This document shows, in pieces, positions 17,171 to 24,509 of a DNA stretch of 33,324 bases; within the stretch, counting starts at the first letter, position 1; each line of letters begins with the position of its first letter. Under the pieces are notes generated by a model. That model did not search any database and had not been told where the DNA came from. It worked only from the letters and a program-made list of their open reading frames with translations. The stretch spans positions 1 to 33,324 of the forward strand of contig JAFTEJ010000046.1 of NCBI GenBank assembly GCA_017453725.1, given 5' to 3'. The position numbers and the translations under genes were made by a program. This DNA comes from Clostridia bacterium (lineage in GTDB: Bacteria; Bacillota; Clostridia; Oscillospirales; RGIG8002).

Positions 17171-17377
17171 CAGAAAAGACCTCCGAAAATAATAATTTCG
17201 CGGAATAAAGCCGTCCGCGAGGCAGATAATAATTGCGGATTAAAGCGGAAAAAGGAGTGAGCGCCGCTGATACCCTGCGCCAGATTATGCGTTTATCAGC
17301 TTGAGGGCTGCTGCGGACTCGAACAGGTTTACGGCGGAGCGGGAGGAGACGCCGACTGCGCCTATTTCATCCCGCGC
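17171..17377. other. intergenic region between radA and pepD
   Basis: About 207 bases with no gene I can support. In the radA frame, 30 sense codons follow the radA stop (17288-17377), reading ARDEIGAV through AAALKLINA before a TAA. The radA product already ends at its normal place, so this is probably noise or a decayed remnant. Confidence 0.5.
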
Positions 17378-18748
17378 TCAGTCGCCGAAAAGCCTGCCGC
17401 AAGCCTCAAAAACGGACTTGACGGGGATGAGGTTAAGCTTTGCGGAAAAGCCATCGGGGAGCGTGCGGACCGTGTGAGCGGGGAGTACGCAGTCGGTGAA
17501 GCCGAGGCGCTCGGCCTCGCTTATGCGCTTGACGGCGTTGCTTACGCCGCGCACCTCGCCGCCGAGCCCGACCTCGCCGAAGATGAGGGTCGTTTCGGGC
17601 ACGGGGACGTTTTTGAGAGCGGAGACGAGCGCCGCGCAGACGCCTAAGTCGGCGGCGGGCTCGTCGATTTTCAGTCCGCCGACGGCGTTGACGTAAACGT
17701 CGTTGACGGAGAAGCGGTAGCCGCAGCGTTTTTCAAGCACCGCCAGCAGCATCGAGAAGCGGTTGTAGTCGAAGCCGTTCGCCATCCTGCGCGGATTTCC
17801 GAAGCCGGTGGGGGTGACGAGCGCCTGCGTTTCGGTGAGTATCGGGCGGCTGCCTTCAACGAGGCATATGACGCAGTTGCCGCTCGTGCCGCGCGGTCTG
17901 TCCTCCAGCATTTTCGCTGAAGGGTTCTCGACCTCCGCGAGCCCGCGGTCGGTCATCTCGAAAACGCCGATCTCGTTGGTCGAGCCGAAGCGGTTTTTGA
18001 CCGCGCGGAGTATGCGGTAGCTCATGGTGCGTTCGCCCTCGAAGTAGAGGACGGTGTCGACCATATGCTCCATCACCTTCGGGCCGGCGATCGCGCCCTC
18101 CTTGTTGACGTGACCGACGATGAAGACGCTTATCTCGTTCGACTTCGCGCAGTCGGTCAGCCGCATCGTGCATTCGCGCACCTGCGAAACGCTGCCGGCG
18201 GACGAGGTCACCGCGGAGCAGTACATAGTCTGTATAGAGTCGATTATCACTATTTCGGGCGCGGATGAGTTTATCGCCTCGACAACCGAATCGATATCGG
18301 TCTCGCCGAGGATGTATACTTCGCCGCCGCCGACTCCGAGGCGTTCGGCACGCATTTTTAGCTGCCGCGCCGATTCTTCGCCGGAGACGTAGAGTATCTT
18401 GCTCGCCTTCCCGACGGAGCCGCAAAGCTGGAGCAGCAGCGTGGATTTGCCTATACCGGGGTCGCCGCCGACGAGCGTGACAGAGCCCCTGACGATGCCG
18501 CCGCCCATAACGCGGTCGAGTTCGCCGATGCCGGTGGAGGAGCGATCCTCGCCCTCGGCGGAAACGGCGCTGATATGCGTCGGCGCGGCAAAGCCGCGCG
18601 CCGGACGCGCGTTTGACGCCTTCTTCGGCTCCTCGGAGCGCACCTCCTCGACGAAGGTGCTGAACTCCCCGCAGTCGGGGCATACGCCCATCCAGCGCAG
18701 TTCCTCGTGCCCGCAGGATGAGCATACGAATACGGTTCTGGTTTTCAC
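17378..18748 (-). CDS. radA: DNA repair protein RadA
   Basis: RecA-like ATPase/helicase that acts in recombination, extending D-loops and processing branched DNA. The zinc finger is C9-x2-C12...C23-x2-C26. The ATPase core has P-loop GGDPGIGKST (94-103), Walker B IVIIDSIQTMY and the RadA-specific KNRFG motif (251-255). The C-terminal Lon protease-like domain includes YVNAVGGLKIDEPAADLGV and FGEVGLGGEVRGVS. Length 456 is typical. The start is GTG at 18748 with AAAGGCGG upstream. Confidence 0.96.
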   Translation of the reverse strand: MKTRTVFVCSSCGHEELRWMGVCPDCGEFSTFVEEVRSEEPKKASNARPARGFAAPTHISAVSAEGEDRSSTGIGELDRVMGGGIVRGSVTLVGGDPGIGKSTLLLQLCGSVGKASKILYVSGEESARQLKMRAERLGVGGGEVYILGETDIDSVVEAINSSAPEIVIIDSIQTMYCSAVTSSAGSVSQVRECTMRLTDCAKSNEISVFIVGHVNKEGAIAGPKVMEHMVDTVLYFEGERTMSYRILRAVKNRFGSTNEIGVFEMTDRGLAEVENPSAKMLEDRPRGTSGNCVICLVEGSRPILTETQALVTPTGFGNPRRMANGFDYNRFSMLLAVLEKRCGYRFSVNDVYVNAVGGLKIDEPAADLGVCAALVSALKNVPVPETTLIFGEVGLGGEVRGVSNAVKRISEAERLGFTDCVLPAHTVRTLPDGFSAKLNLIPVKSVFEACGRLFGD

Positions 18749-18781
18749 GTCTGTTCCGCCTTTCAGCAGTTGTTTGTTTCG

Positions 18782-19525
18782 TCAATCGTCAGCGCGGAAG
18801 CACTCTGCCACGCCTTTCGCTATCGCGAAGGCGATTTCCGCCCTGCTTTCCGGATTGCTCAGCAGCAGCGCGTCGAGCGGGTCGGACAGGAAGCCGCATT
18901 CGACGAGTATGGCGGGGTTTTCCGCGTGGTAAAGTATGTAAACGGAGCTGTTCGCGGTCTTGACGCCGCGCGCGTTTTCGTCGCGGAGCTCCGCGAGACA
19001 GCCGCGGACGCTTTCCGCGAAAGCGCGGCTGCGTTCGCCGTTTGGTGCGCAGAAGACCTGCGCTCCGCGTGCGACGCCCTTGCCGGCGTAGGAATTCTGA
19101 TGAACGCTCACGCAAAGGTCGACGTCGGCGGCGTTTATCGCCTCCGTCCGCGTCTGCAGGTCGGACTGCTTGCGCTTGCCCTCGCCGGTGTGGAGCGAAA
19201 CGTCCGTTTCGCGGGTCATCCGCACGCGGAAGCCCATCAGCCGCAGCGCGTCGCGCAGACGGAGCGCTATATCGAGGTTGAGCTCCTTTTCGAGCAGCCC
19301 GCCGGGGCCGGAAGCGCCTCCGTCCTCGCCGCCGTGACCAGCGTCCACGAGGATGAGCGGAGCGTAGTACGCGGCGTTCGCCGCGCCGCCGACGCGCGAA
19401 GCGGAAAGCTTCAGCGCCGCAAGCGTACACGCCGCGATGCATACGGCGGCAAGCGTACACGCCGTCAGCCGCGCGGGCAGGGATTTGCTGATATTGAAAC
19501 ATGTGGCTTTCTTGAATAATTTCAT
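18782..19525 (-). CDS. cwlD: N-acetylmuramoyl-L-alanine amidase, CwlD-like
   Basis: Zn-dependent Amidase_3 that removes the peptide from muramic acid. In spore formers CwlD prepares muramic lactam in cortex peptidoglycan. After an N-terminal hydrophobic anchor (about residues 20-40) the domain runs LILVDAGHGGEDGGASG (first Zn His), LLEKELNLDIALRLRDAL (Zn Glu), LCVSVHQNSYAG (second Zn His) and NPAILVECGFLSDP (catalytic Glu). No SH3 or other wall-binding domain is attached, and the 247-residue length fits CwlD. The ribosome site GGGAGGG lies in the 3' arm of a hairpin. Assignment as CwlD over another short amidase is from size and anchor. Confidence 0.85.
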   Translation of the reverse strand: MKLFKKATCFNISKSLPARLTACTLAAVCIAACTLAALKLSASRVGGAANAAYYAPLILVDAGHGGEDGGASGPGGLLEKELNLDIALRLRDALRLMGFRVRMTRETDVSLHTGEGKRKQSDLQTRTEAINAADVDLCVSVHQNSYAGKGVARGAQVFCAPNGERSRAFAESVRGCLAELRDENARGVKTANSSVYILYHAENPAILVECGFLSDPLDALLLSNPESRAEIAFAIAKGVAECFRADD

Positions 19526-19527
19526 AC

Positions 19528-19563
19528 GCGCCCTCCCGGATAATACTATTGCGGGAGGGGCGC
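19528..19563 (-). promoter_or_regulatory. hairpin that buries the cwlD ribosome-binding site
   Basis: On the minus strand GCGCCCCTCCCG can pair with CGGGAGGGCGC around a 13-14-base AT-rich loop with a one-base bulge. The 3' arm contains GGGAGGG, 5 bases before the cwlD ATG. It has no U-tract, so it is not a normal terminator for the upstream gene. Confidence 0.6.
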
Positions 19564-19570
19564 CGGTATG

Positions 19571-20137
19571 TTATTTGTTGCGGTAGAAAATTTTCGGCAG
19601 TTTGACGCGCTTGATAACGACCATCCAGTAAGAAAGCTCGACGACGCAGACCATTACAAGCGGCGGGAAGAAGGGCGTCAGCCACGACTTCTGATAAAAC
19701 GCCAGCAGGAAGCCGAAGACGGGTCCGTAGAAGATGTTGTGCGGGAAGCGCATTCCCTCGTAGAAGCTGTTGCTCAGAAAGACCCCGGCGCCGGTCAGCG
19801 CGGTGAAGGCGCCGAACAGGAACGGGACGGCGAAGACTATCCCCGCGGCCTTCAGCGCGAGCCATCTGTCGACGGGCGCTTCATTGAAGGGGGAGTGTAT
19901 CTTTTCGCCGACGGGGCCCATATATCCGAGCGTCAGCGCGAAGTTTATCAGCAGAGTGAAAAAGCCGAGTATCACGCAGGGTATCGTGTTCGGCACGGTC
20001 ACGTTGCCGTCCGCGGAGGTGGAAGTCACCAGCGACGTGAAGGGCAGGTTGACGAAAAGCACCATAAAGTCGACGGCGAGATACCAGCCGAGTATCTTTT
20101 TTATCATTTGTCCGAGCGTTACGCTTTCGTTTTTCAT
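19571..20137 (-). CDS. multi-pass membrane protein of unknown function
   Basis: 188 residues with about four to five hydrophobic segments: LGWYLAVDFMVLFVNLPFTSLV, PCVILGFFTLLINFALTLGY, ALKAAGIVFAVPFLFGAFTAL and WLTPFFPPLVMVCVVELSYWM. The ATG at 20137 has AAAGGAA 7 bases upstream, preferred over 20194, which lies inside ttcA. It has a positively charged C-terminal tail (KRVKLPKIFYRNK). I do not recognise the family. It sits between ttcA and cwlD on the same strand. Confidence 0.75.
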   Translation of the reverse strand: MKNESVTLGQMIKKILGWYLAVDFMVLFVNLPFTSLVTSTSADGNVTVPNTIPCVILGFFTLLINFALTLGYMGPVGEKIHSPFNEAPVDRWLALKAAGIVFAVPFLFGAFTALTGAGVFLSNSFYEGMRFPHNIFYGPVFGFLLAFYQKSWLTPFFPPLVMVCVVELSYWMVVIKRVKLPKIFYRNK

Positions 20138-20187
20138 AGGTAGTTCCTTTCGGTGAGCGGTCGAATTGTTTTGTTGAAAACAGGGTA

Positions 20188-20895
20188 TTACCACCCGTTA
20201 AGGTGCGAGCGGCGGAGCGCGCCGAACAGCTTGTTCATACTGCCGCGCTTGTTCTTTTCGAGATTCAGAAGCATCTGCTTCGTCTCCTCGCGTGAGGTCT
20301 CGCCGTCGGCGGGGCAGCGCTGGCGGAGTATCGGGAGTTCCAGTCTGTTCGCGGCTCCGACTACGTCGCGCTCCGGCATAAGCGCGAGCGGACGTATGAC
20401 GGTTATATCCTTGCGGTCGAGGTAGGTCATAGGCGCGAAAACCCCGAGCCGCCCCTCGTAAAGCAGATTCATCACGAAGGTTTCGAGCAGGTCGTCGCGG
20501 TTGTGACCGAGCGCGACCTTGTTGCAGCCGAGCGCCTTCGCCTCGTCGTGCAGCGCTCCGCGCCGCATACGAGCGCAGAGGGAGCAGGGAGAATCCTCCT
20601 GCCGGATATTGAAGACGATCTGCCCGATCTGCGTTTCGCGGATATGGTATTCGACGCCGAGCTGCGCGAAATACTCCGCGAGCGGCGCGAAGTCGGTCTT
20701 CTCGTCGAAGCCCATATCCAGCGTTATCCCGACAAGGGAGAAATCGATGCCGCAGAAGCGTTTGAACGCGTTCAGCGCTGTCAGAAGCAAGACGGAGTCT
20801 TTGCCGCCGCTTACGCCGACCGCTATGCGGTCTCCGTCGGAGATGAGGTTATATTCGTCGACTGCGCGGCGCAGGAAAGACAGCACACGCTGCAT
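20188..20895 (-). CDS. ttcA: TtcA-like tRNA 2-thiocytidine biosynthesis protein
   Basis: ATP-PP-loop enzyme expected to thiolate C32 in tRNA using a [4Fe-4S] cluster. The PP-loop is SGGKDS (29-34). Cluster cysteines are C104 and C107 in PCSLCARMRRG and C194 in LRQRCPADGETSRE, the Clostridia form of the third ligand. ALGHNRDDLLETFVMNLLY is the second conserved ATP-site segment. Length 235 is shorter than E. coli TtcA (about 311) but normal for Firmicute members. The exact tRNA target is inferred from the family, since several TtcA-type subgroups exist. A pentanucleotide repeat lies just upstream of its ribosome site. Confidence 0.88.
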   Translation of the reverse strand: MQRVLSFLRRAVDEYNLISDGDRIAVGVSGGKDSVLLLTALNAFKRFCGIDFSLVGITLDMGFDEKTDFAPLAEYFAQLGVEYHIRETQIGQIVFNIRQEDSPCSLCARMRRGALHDEAKALGCNKVALGHNRDDLLETFVMNLLYEGRLGVFAPMTYLDRKDITVIRPLALMPERDVVGAANRLELPILRQRCPADGETSREETKQMLLNLEKNKRGSMNKLFGALRRSHLNGW

Positions 20896-20906
20896 AGGCT
20901 TTTCCT

Positions 20907-20946
20907 TTCGTTCGGTTCAGTTCGGTTCGGTTCGGTTCGGTTTCGG
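20907..20946. repeat. pentanucleotide TTCGG tandem run
   Basis: About seven to eight TTCGG units with single-base variants (TTCAG, TTTCGG) lie between the topoisomerase gene and ttcA. On the minus strand they read CCGAA repeats ending just before the AAAGGA ribosome site of ttcA. Confidence 0.9.
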
Positions 20947-20985
20947 TTACGGGCGCGGTCGGGCGGCGTCCGCGATGTTCGCCCG

Positions 20986-23226
20986 TCAGAATATGGAGAG
21001 CTGCTTGTTCAGCTCGTCGCCCTCCGCGGGCTTCGCTCCGGCGGCGGGCAGGTTCTTGACGCGGTAGCGGTGGGGCGAAGACAGCGAACCTTCCTCGTAA
21101 AGGCGGACGCCCGCGACCTTGTGCTGCGGCTTCATCGACATAACCGCGACGCCGATGGTGTCCTTCGAGGTCTTCAGCGGCACCTGTGCGGCGTCTATGA
21201 GAAGCAGCTTGCCGTTTGTGGCGTTGAGCAGCAACAGGAGGTTTCCTTCGGTCTCGGTGAATGCGGCGACCAGCGGGCTCTTGTCGCTGTAAGCGGAGAT
21301 CAGGCGCTTGCGGTTCGTCTTCGTCTCGTAGCTCTTCAGCGCAATTCGCGCGCATTTGCCGTTTTCGAAGAAGAAGAGAATGCTGCCGGAATAATCCTTC
21401 GTCGCGACCATATAGACGGGGAGCTCGTCCTCGTCCATGCCGAGCTTGACGGGGAGGAAGTCGCCTATAAGCGAGATCTTCGTATCCGCGAAGTTATACG
21501 CCTTAGCCTTGTATACCTGGTGCTTATCGGTGAAGAAGAGCAGGTCGGTGCAGTTGGTTATCTCAGCGGACTGCGCGATGCTGTCGCCGTCCTTGAGCTT
21601 GTGCTCGCCGCTCATGCGGAGCGAAAGCGGGGTGACCTTCTTGAAGTAGCCGTCTTTCGTCATAAAGACGGTAACGGGATAGTCGTCGGGCTCGTCCGCG
21701 GCGGCGACAGTCGGCTCCTCGAAGTTATATATGATCTCCGTTTTGCGCGGCATACCGTACTTCGCCTTGACCTCGAGCAGCTCGCCGCGTATGACGGAGC
21801 GCTGTTTCTCGGGGCTTTTGAGTATCTCGCCGAGGCGCTTGACCTCGGTCTTGAGGTCGCTTATCTCCTTGGTGCGCTTGAGGATGTATTCGCGGTTGAG
21901 GTGGCGCAGCTTTATCTCGGCGACGTATTCCGCCTGCGTTTCGTCGATACCGAAGCCGATCATCAGGTTCGGCACTACCTCCGCCTCCTCGGCGGTGTCG
22001 CGGACGATGCGTATCGCCTTGTCGATGTCGAGCAGTATCAGCTCGAGACCTTCGAGCAGGTGCAGGCGGTCGGAGAGCTTCTGGCGGTCGAAGTATATGC
22101 GGCGCTTGACGCATTCGATGCGGAATGCTATCCATTCGAGCAGGAGCTGGCGGACGCCGAGCACGCGGGGCGAGCCCTCGATGAGCACGTTGATGTTCGC
22201 CGAGAATGTATCCTGCAGAGTGGTGGAGGCGAAGAGGCGTTCCATCAGCTTTTCGGGCTCGGCGTTTCCGCGCAGGTCGATGGTCAGGCGCAGGCCGTTT
22301 ATATCGGTCTCGTCGCGGATATCGCGTATTTCTTTCAGGCCGCCGCCCTTGATGATGTCGATTATCTTGTCCTTGACCGCCTCGACGGTCGTCGTCGGCG
22401 GGAGCTGGGTTATCTCGATGCGGTTGCCGGATTTGTCGTAGCTCCAGACGGAGCGTATTTTGAAGCTGCCGCCGCCGGTCTCGATGACCTTGTTCATCTC
22501 CTCGGCGTTGTAGATGAGCTTGCCGCCGCCGGGGAAGTCGGGCGCCTTCAGCACGGAGGCGACGTCGAAGTCCTCGTTTTCGAGCAGCTCGACGGTGACG
22601 TCGATTATCTCCGCGAGATTGAAGGAGGGGATGTTCGACGCCATGCCGACGGCGATGCCGACGGTGGGGTTGCAGAGTATCGCGGGGAAGGTGACGGGCA
22701 GCAGGCGCGGCTCGGTCGTCGTGTTGTCGTAGTTGGGGATGAAGTCGACGGCGTCGCGGTTGATGTCGCGGAAAAACTCGGAGGTTATCTTCGCGAGCTT
22801 CGCCTCGGTATAACGCGCGGCGGCGTACTTCATATCGCGGGAATACGCCTTGCCGAAGGAGCCCTTCGACTCCACCAGCGGATGCAGCAGCGATTCGCAG
22901 GCGCGCGTAAGGCGCACCATCGTTTCGTAGATGCCGGCGTCTCCGTGCGGGTTGTAGCGCATCGTCTGGCCGACGATGTTCGCGGACTTGACGAAGCCGC
23001 CCTCCGAGAGCCCCATCTTATACATGGTATAGAGGAGCTTGCGGTGAGAGGGCTTCAGGCCGTCTATTTCGGGTATGGCGCGGGAGGCGATAACGCTCAT
23101 GGCGTAAGGCATATAGTTCTCCCGCAGGGTTTCGGTGATTTTCTGGTCAAGAACGGTGCCGGCGCCGGATATTTCGGCGTTCGGGTTCACTGCGCTCTTC
23201 GGCACGGGCTTTTTGGTACGCGCCAT
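20986..23226 (-). CDS. type IIA DNA topoisomerase subunit A (ParC/GyrA-like)
   Basis: Subunit that cuts and rejoins DNA. ENYMPYAMSVIASRAIPEIDGLKPSHRK opens the domain. The active tyrosine is Y139 in AAARYTEAKL, next to R138. The C-terminal part has the six-bladed repeats (VFMTKDGYFKKVTP, LLFFTDKHQVYKAK, LLNATNGKLLLI). The GyrA-box (Q-R-R-G-G-R-G) is replaced by SGEHKLKDGDSIAQS, so negative supercoiling is unlikely and a topoisomerase IV-like role is favoured. In the quinolone region the usual HPHGDS reads NPHGDA, with Ala97 where GyrA has Ser83 and E101 for Asp87. The B subunit is not in the window. At 746 residues it is short for GyrA and fits ParC. Confidence 0.92.
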   Translation of the reverse strand: MARTKKPVPKSAVNPNAEISGAGTVLDQKITETLRENYMPYAMSVIASRAIPEIDGLKPSHRKLLYTMYKMGLSEGGFVKSANIVGQTMRYNPHGDAGIYETMVRLTRACESLLHPLVESKGSFGKAYSRDMKYAAARYTEAKLAKITSEFFRDINRDAVDFIPNYDNTTTEPRLLPVTFPAILCNPTVGIAVGMASNIPSFNLAEIIDVTVELLENEDFDVASVLKAPDFPGGGKLIYNAEEMNKVIETGGGSFKIRSVWSYDKSGNRIEITQLPPTTTVEAVKDKIIDIIKGGGLKEIRDIRDETDINGLRLTIDLRGNAEPEKLMERLFASTTLQDTFSANINVLIEGSPRVLGVRQLLLEWIAFRIECVKRRIYFDRQKLSDRLHLLEGLELILLDIDKAIRIVRDTAEEAEVVPNLMIGFGIDETQAEYVAEIKLRHLNREYILKRTKEISDLKTEVKRLGEILKSPEKQRSVIRGELLEVKAKYGMPRKTEIIYNFEEPTVAAADEPDDYPVTVFMTKDGYFKKVTPLSLRMSGEHKLKDGDSIAQSAEITNCTDLLFFTDKHQVYKAKAYNFADTKISLIGDFLPVKLGMDEDELPVYMVATKDYSGSILFFFENGKCARIALKSYETKTNRKRLISAYSDKSPLVAAFTETEGNLLLLLNATNGKLLLIDAAQVPLKTSKDTIGVAVMSMKPQHKVAGVRLYEEGSLSSPHRYRVKNLPAAGAKPAEGDELNKQLSIF

Positions 23227-23290
23227 CGGTTCACATCCTGTTTCTCATAATCGGTCTTCTCGCAGAGAAGATTTTTCGCGCAAAGAAGCG

Positions 23291-23689
23291 TCAGCGGCTT
23301 CTGCGCGGCTTTAAGTTATAACGCCAGTCGAGGTCTCCGCGCTGAAGCGCGAGGATAAGCACCTCCGCGCCGGCGAGGTTCGTGGCGTAGGGGATATTAT
23401 GCACGTCGCAGACGCGGGAGAAGTCGAGCGACTCGTCCGCCGCCTGCGGATCGCGGAAGTATATCACCAGATCGATCTCGTCGCAGGAGATGCGGGCGAG
23501 CACCTGCTCGCCGCCTCCCTGTATTCCGCCGAGGTACGGCTCGATAGTCAGACCGGTCGCCTCGGAGATCTGTCTGGCGGTGGCGCCTGTGGCGCAGAGA
23601 TTGTGCTTGTTGAGGGTGCCGGCGTAGGCGATACAGAACTGTATCATCAATTCCTTTTTCTTATCGTCGGCCATTAACGCGATTTCCAT
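23291..23689 (-). CDS. methylglyoxal synthase-like protein with altered active site
   Basis: 132-residue MGS-fold protein clearly related to MgsA, which makes methylglyoxal from dihydroxyacetone phosphate: IALMADDKKKELMIQFCIAY, NLCATGATARQISEATGL, IDLVIYFRDP and CDVHNIPYATNLAGAEVLI. Key residues differ. GGDQQ, with the catalytic Asp71 of E. coli, reads GGGEQ (G60, E61); the SGP phosphate loop has Gly54 for Ser65; TGTTG reads TGATA; and the PHDPD stretch with His98 is largely deleted (DPQAADESLDF). It therefore may have lost the synthase reaction. GGAGGTA precedes the ATG. Position after the MinD-like gene fits a Clostridia cell-shape cluster. Confidence 0.87.
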   Translation of the reverse strand: MEIALMADDKKKELMIQFCIAYAGTLNKHNLCATGATARQISEATGLTIEPYLGGIQGGGEQVLARISCDEIDLVIYFRDPQAADESLDFSRVCDVHNIPYATNLAGAEVLILALQRGDLDWRYNLKPRRSR

Positions 23690-23740
23690 AAAAAATATAC
23701 CTCCGTTTCGCGAAAATGAATGTTTGAGGGATTGGAAGGA

Positions 23741-24475
23741 TCAGAGCAGAAGCGGCACGCGCTCGCCGCAAAGACGGGCGGCGGCGTTGCGGAGCTGCTG
23801 CGATTCGAGACTTTTGCCGGTGACGAGCAGCGTGTTGGCGCGGCTCGCTTTTTCAACTCCGTCGGTGCGGTAGACGACGCCGAGCAGCCGCGCGCAGCAG
23901 GAATCCATAATCTGATCCGGTGACATATCACGCCGCCCGATACCGCGCGGATTTACCATGTTCACAAGGACGAAGAAGGGCTTGTCCGGACTCGCGCGGC
24001 GCACCGTTTCGGCCGCCGCGGAAGCGGGTATCGCCGCTTCCTTCTGCGGATTGGTGACGATAACGACCTTGTCCGCGGCCTGTGCGGCGTTTCTTACGGA
24101 AGCGCCTATGCCGGCGGGGCAGTCGAAAATGACGAAGCGGTATTTCTTCGCGGCTTTCTCCGCGAGCTTTTTAAGGAATTCCGGCTCGGGAACGTAGTCG
24201 GGATCCTTCGCGCCGGGTATCAGCGCGAGACGACCGCCTCCGGCGACGTCGACAATGGCGTCTTCAAAGGAGCAGTTTCCGCGCTCGATATCGGAAAGGT
24301 CGTATATGAAGCTGTCGCTTTTGCGAAGTATTATATCGGCGTTGCGCATACCGGAGTCGACGTCGACGATGAGAGACGCTTTGCCGCGCATCGCGAGCGC
24401 GGCGGCGGAGTTGACGCAGAAAAAGGATTTTCCGACGCCTCCCTTTCCGGATATGACGGCTATTGACTGTGCCAA
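23741..24475 (-). CDS. minD: MinD/ParA-type ATPase lacking the membrane-targeting tail
   Basis: Deviant Walker ATPase. SGKGGVGKSFF (residues 9-19) carries the deviant Walker A, and VDVDSGMRNADIIL matches MinD D-x-D-x-G-L-R-N-x-D with changes. FDCPAGIG is Walker B, and VTNPQKEAAIPASAA is the MinD-like V-T-x-P-E region with Q-K for E. It is 244 residues, shorter than MinD (about 265), and ends VPLLL without the amphipathic membrane helix or its basic/hydrophobic face. No minC or minE is next to it. The start is TTG at 24475 with AGGGAGG about 8 bases upstream. It follows pbp2 as minD does in Clostridia, but function may have drifted, so MinD-like is safer than MinD. Confidence 0.82.
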   Translation of the reverse strand: MAQSIAVISGKGGVGKSFFCVNSAAALAMRGKASLIVDVDSGMRNADIILRKSDSFIYDLSDIERGNCSFEDAIVDVAGGGRLALIPGAKDPDYVPEPEFLKKLAEKAAKKYRFVIFDCPAGIGASVRNAAQAADKVVIVTNPQKEAAIPASAAAETVRRASPDKPFFVLVNMVNPRGIGRRDMSPDQIMDSCCARLLGVVYRTDGVEKASRANTLLVTGKSLESQQLRNAAARLCGERVPLLL

Positions 24476-24509
24476 GGGTCATCCCTCCCTGTGTGTTTTA
24501 ACTGCGGAA

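Noticed and set aside
17285..17380. Selenocysteine or programmed read-through at the radA TGA
   Set aside because: RadA ends at its normal length before the stop and there is no SECIS-like hairpin that I can see.
20503..23250. Very long plus-strand open frame opposite the topoisomerase gene
   Set aside because: Antisense shadow of a GC-rich gene; low-complexity Leu/Val/Asp/Arg composition and no domain, while the minus strand encodes an intact topoisomerase.
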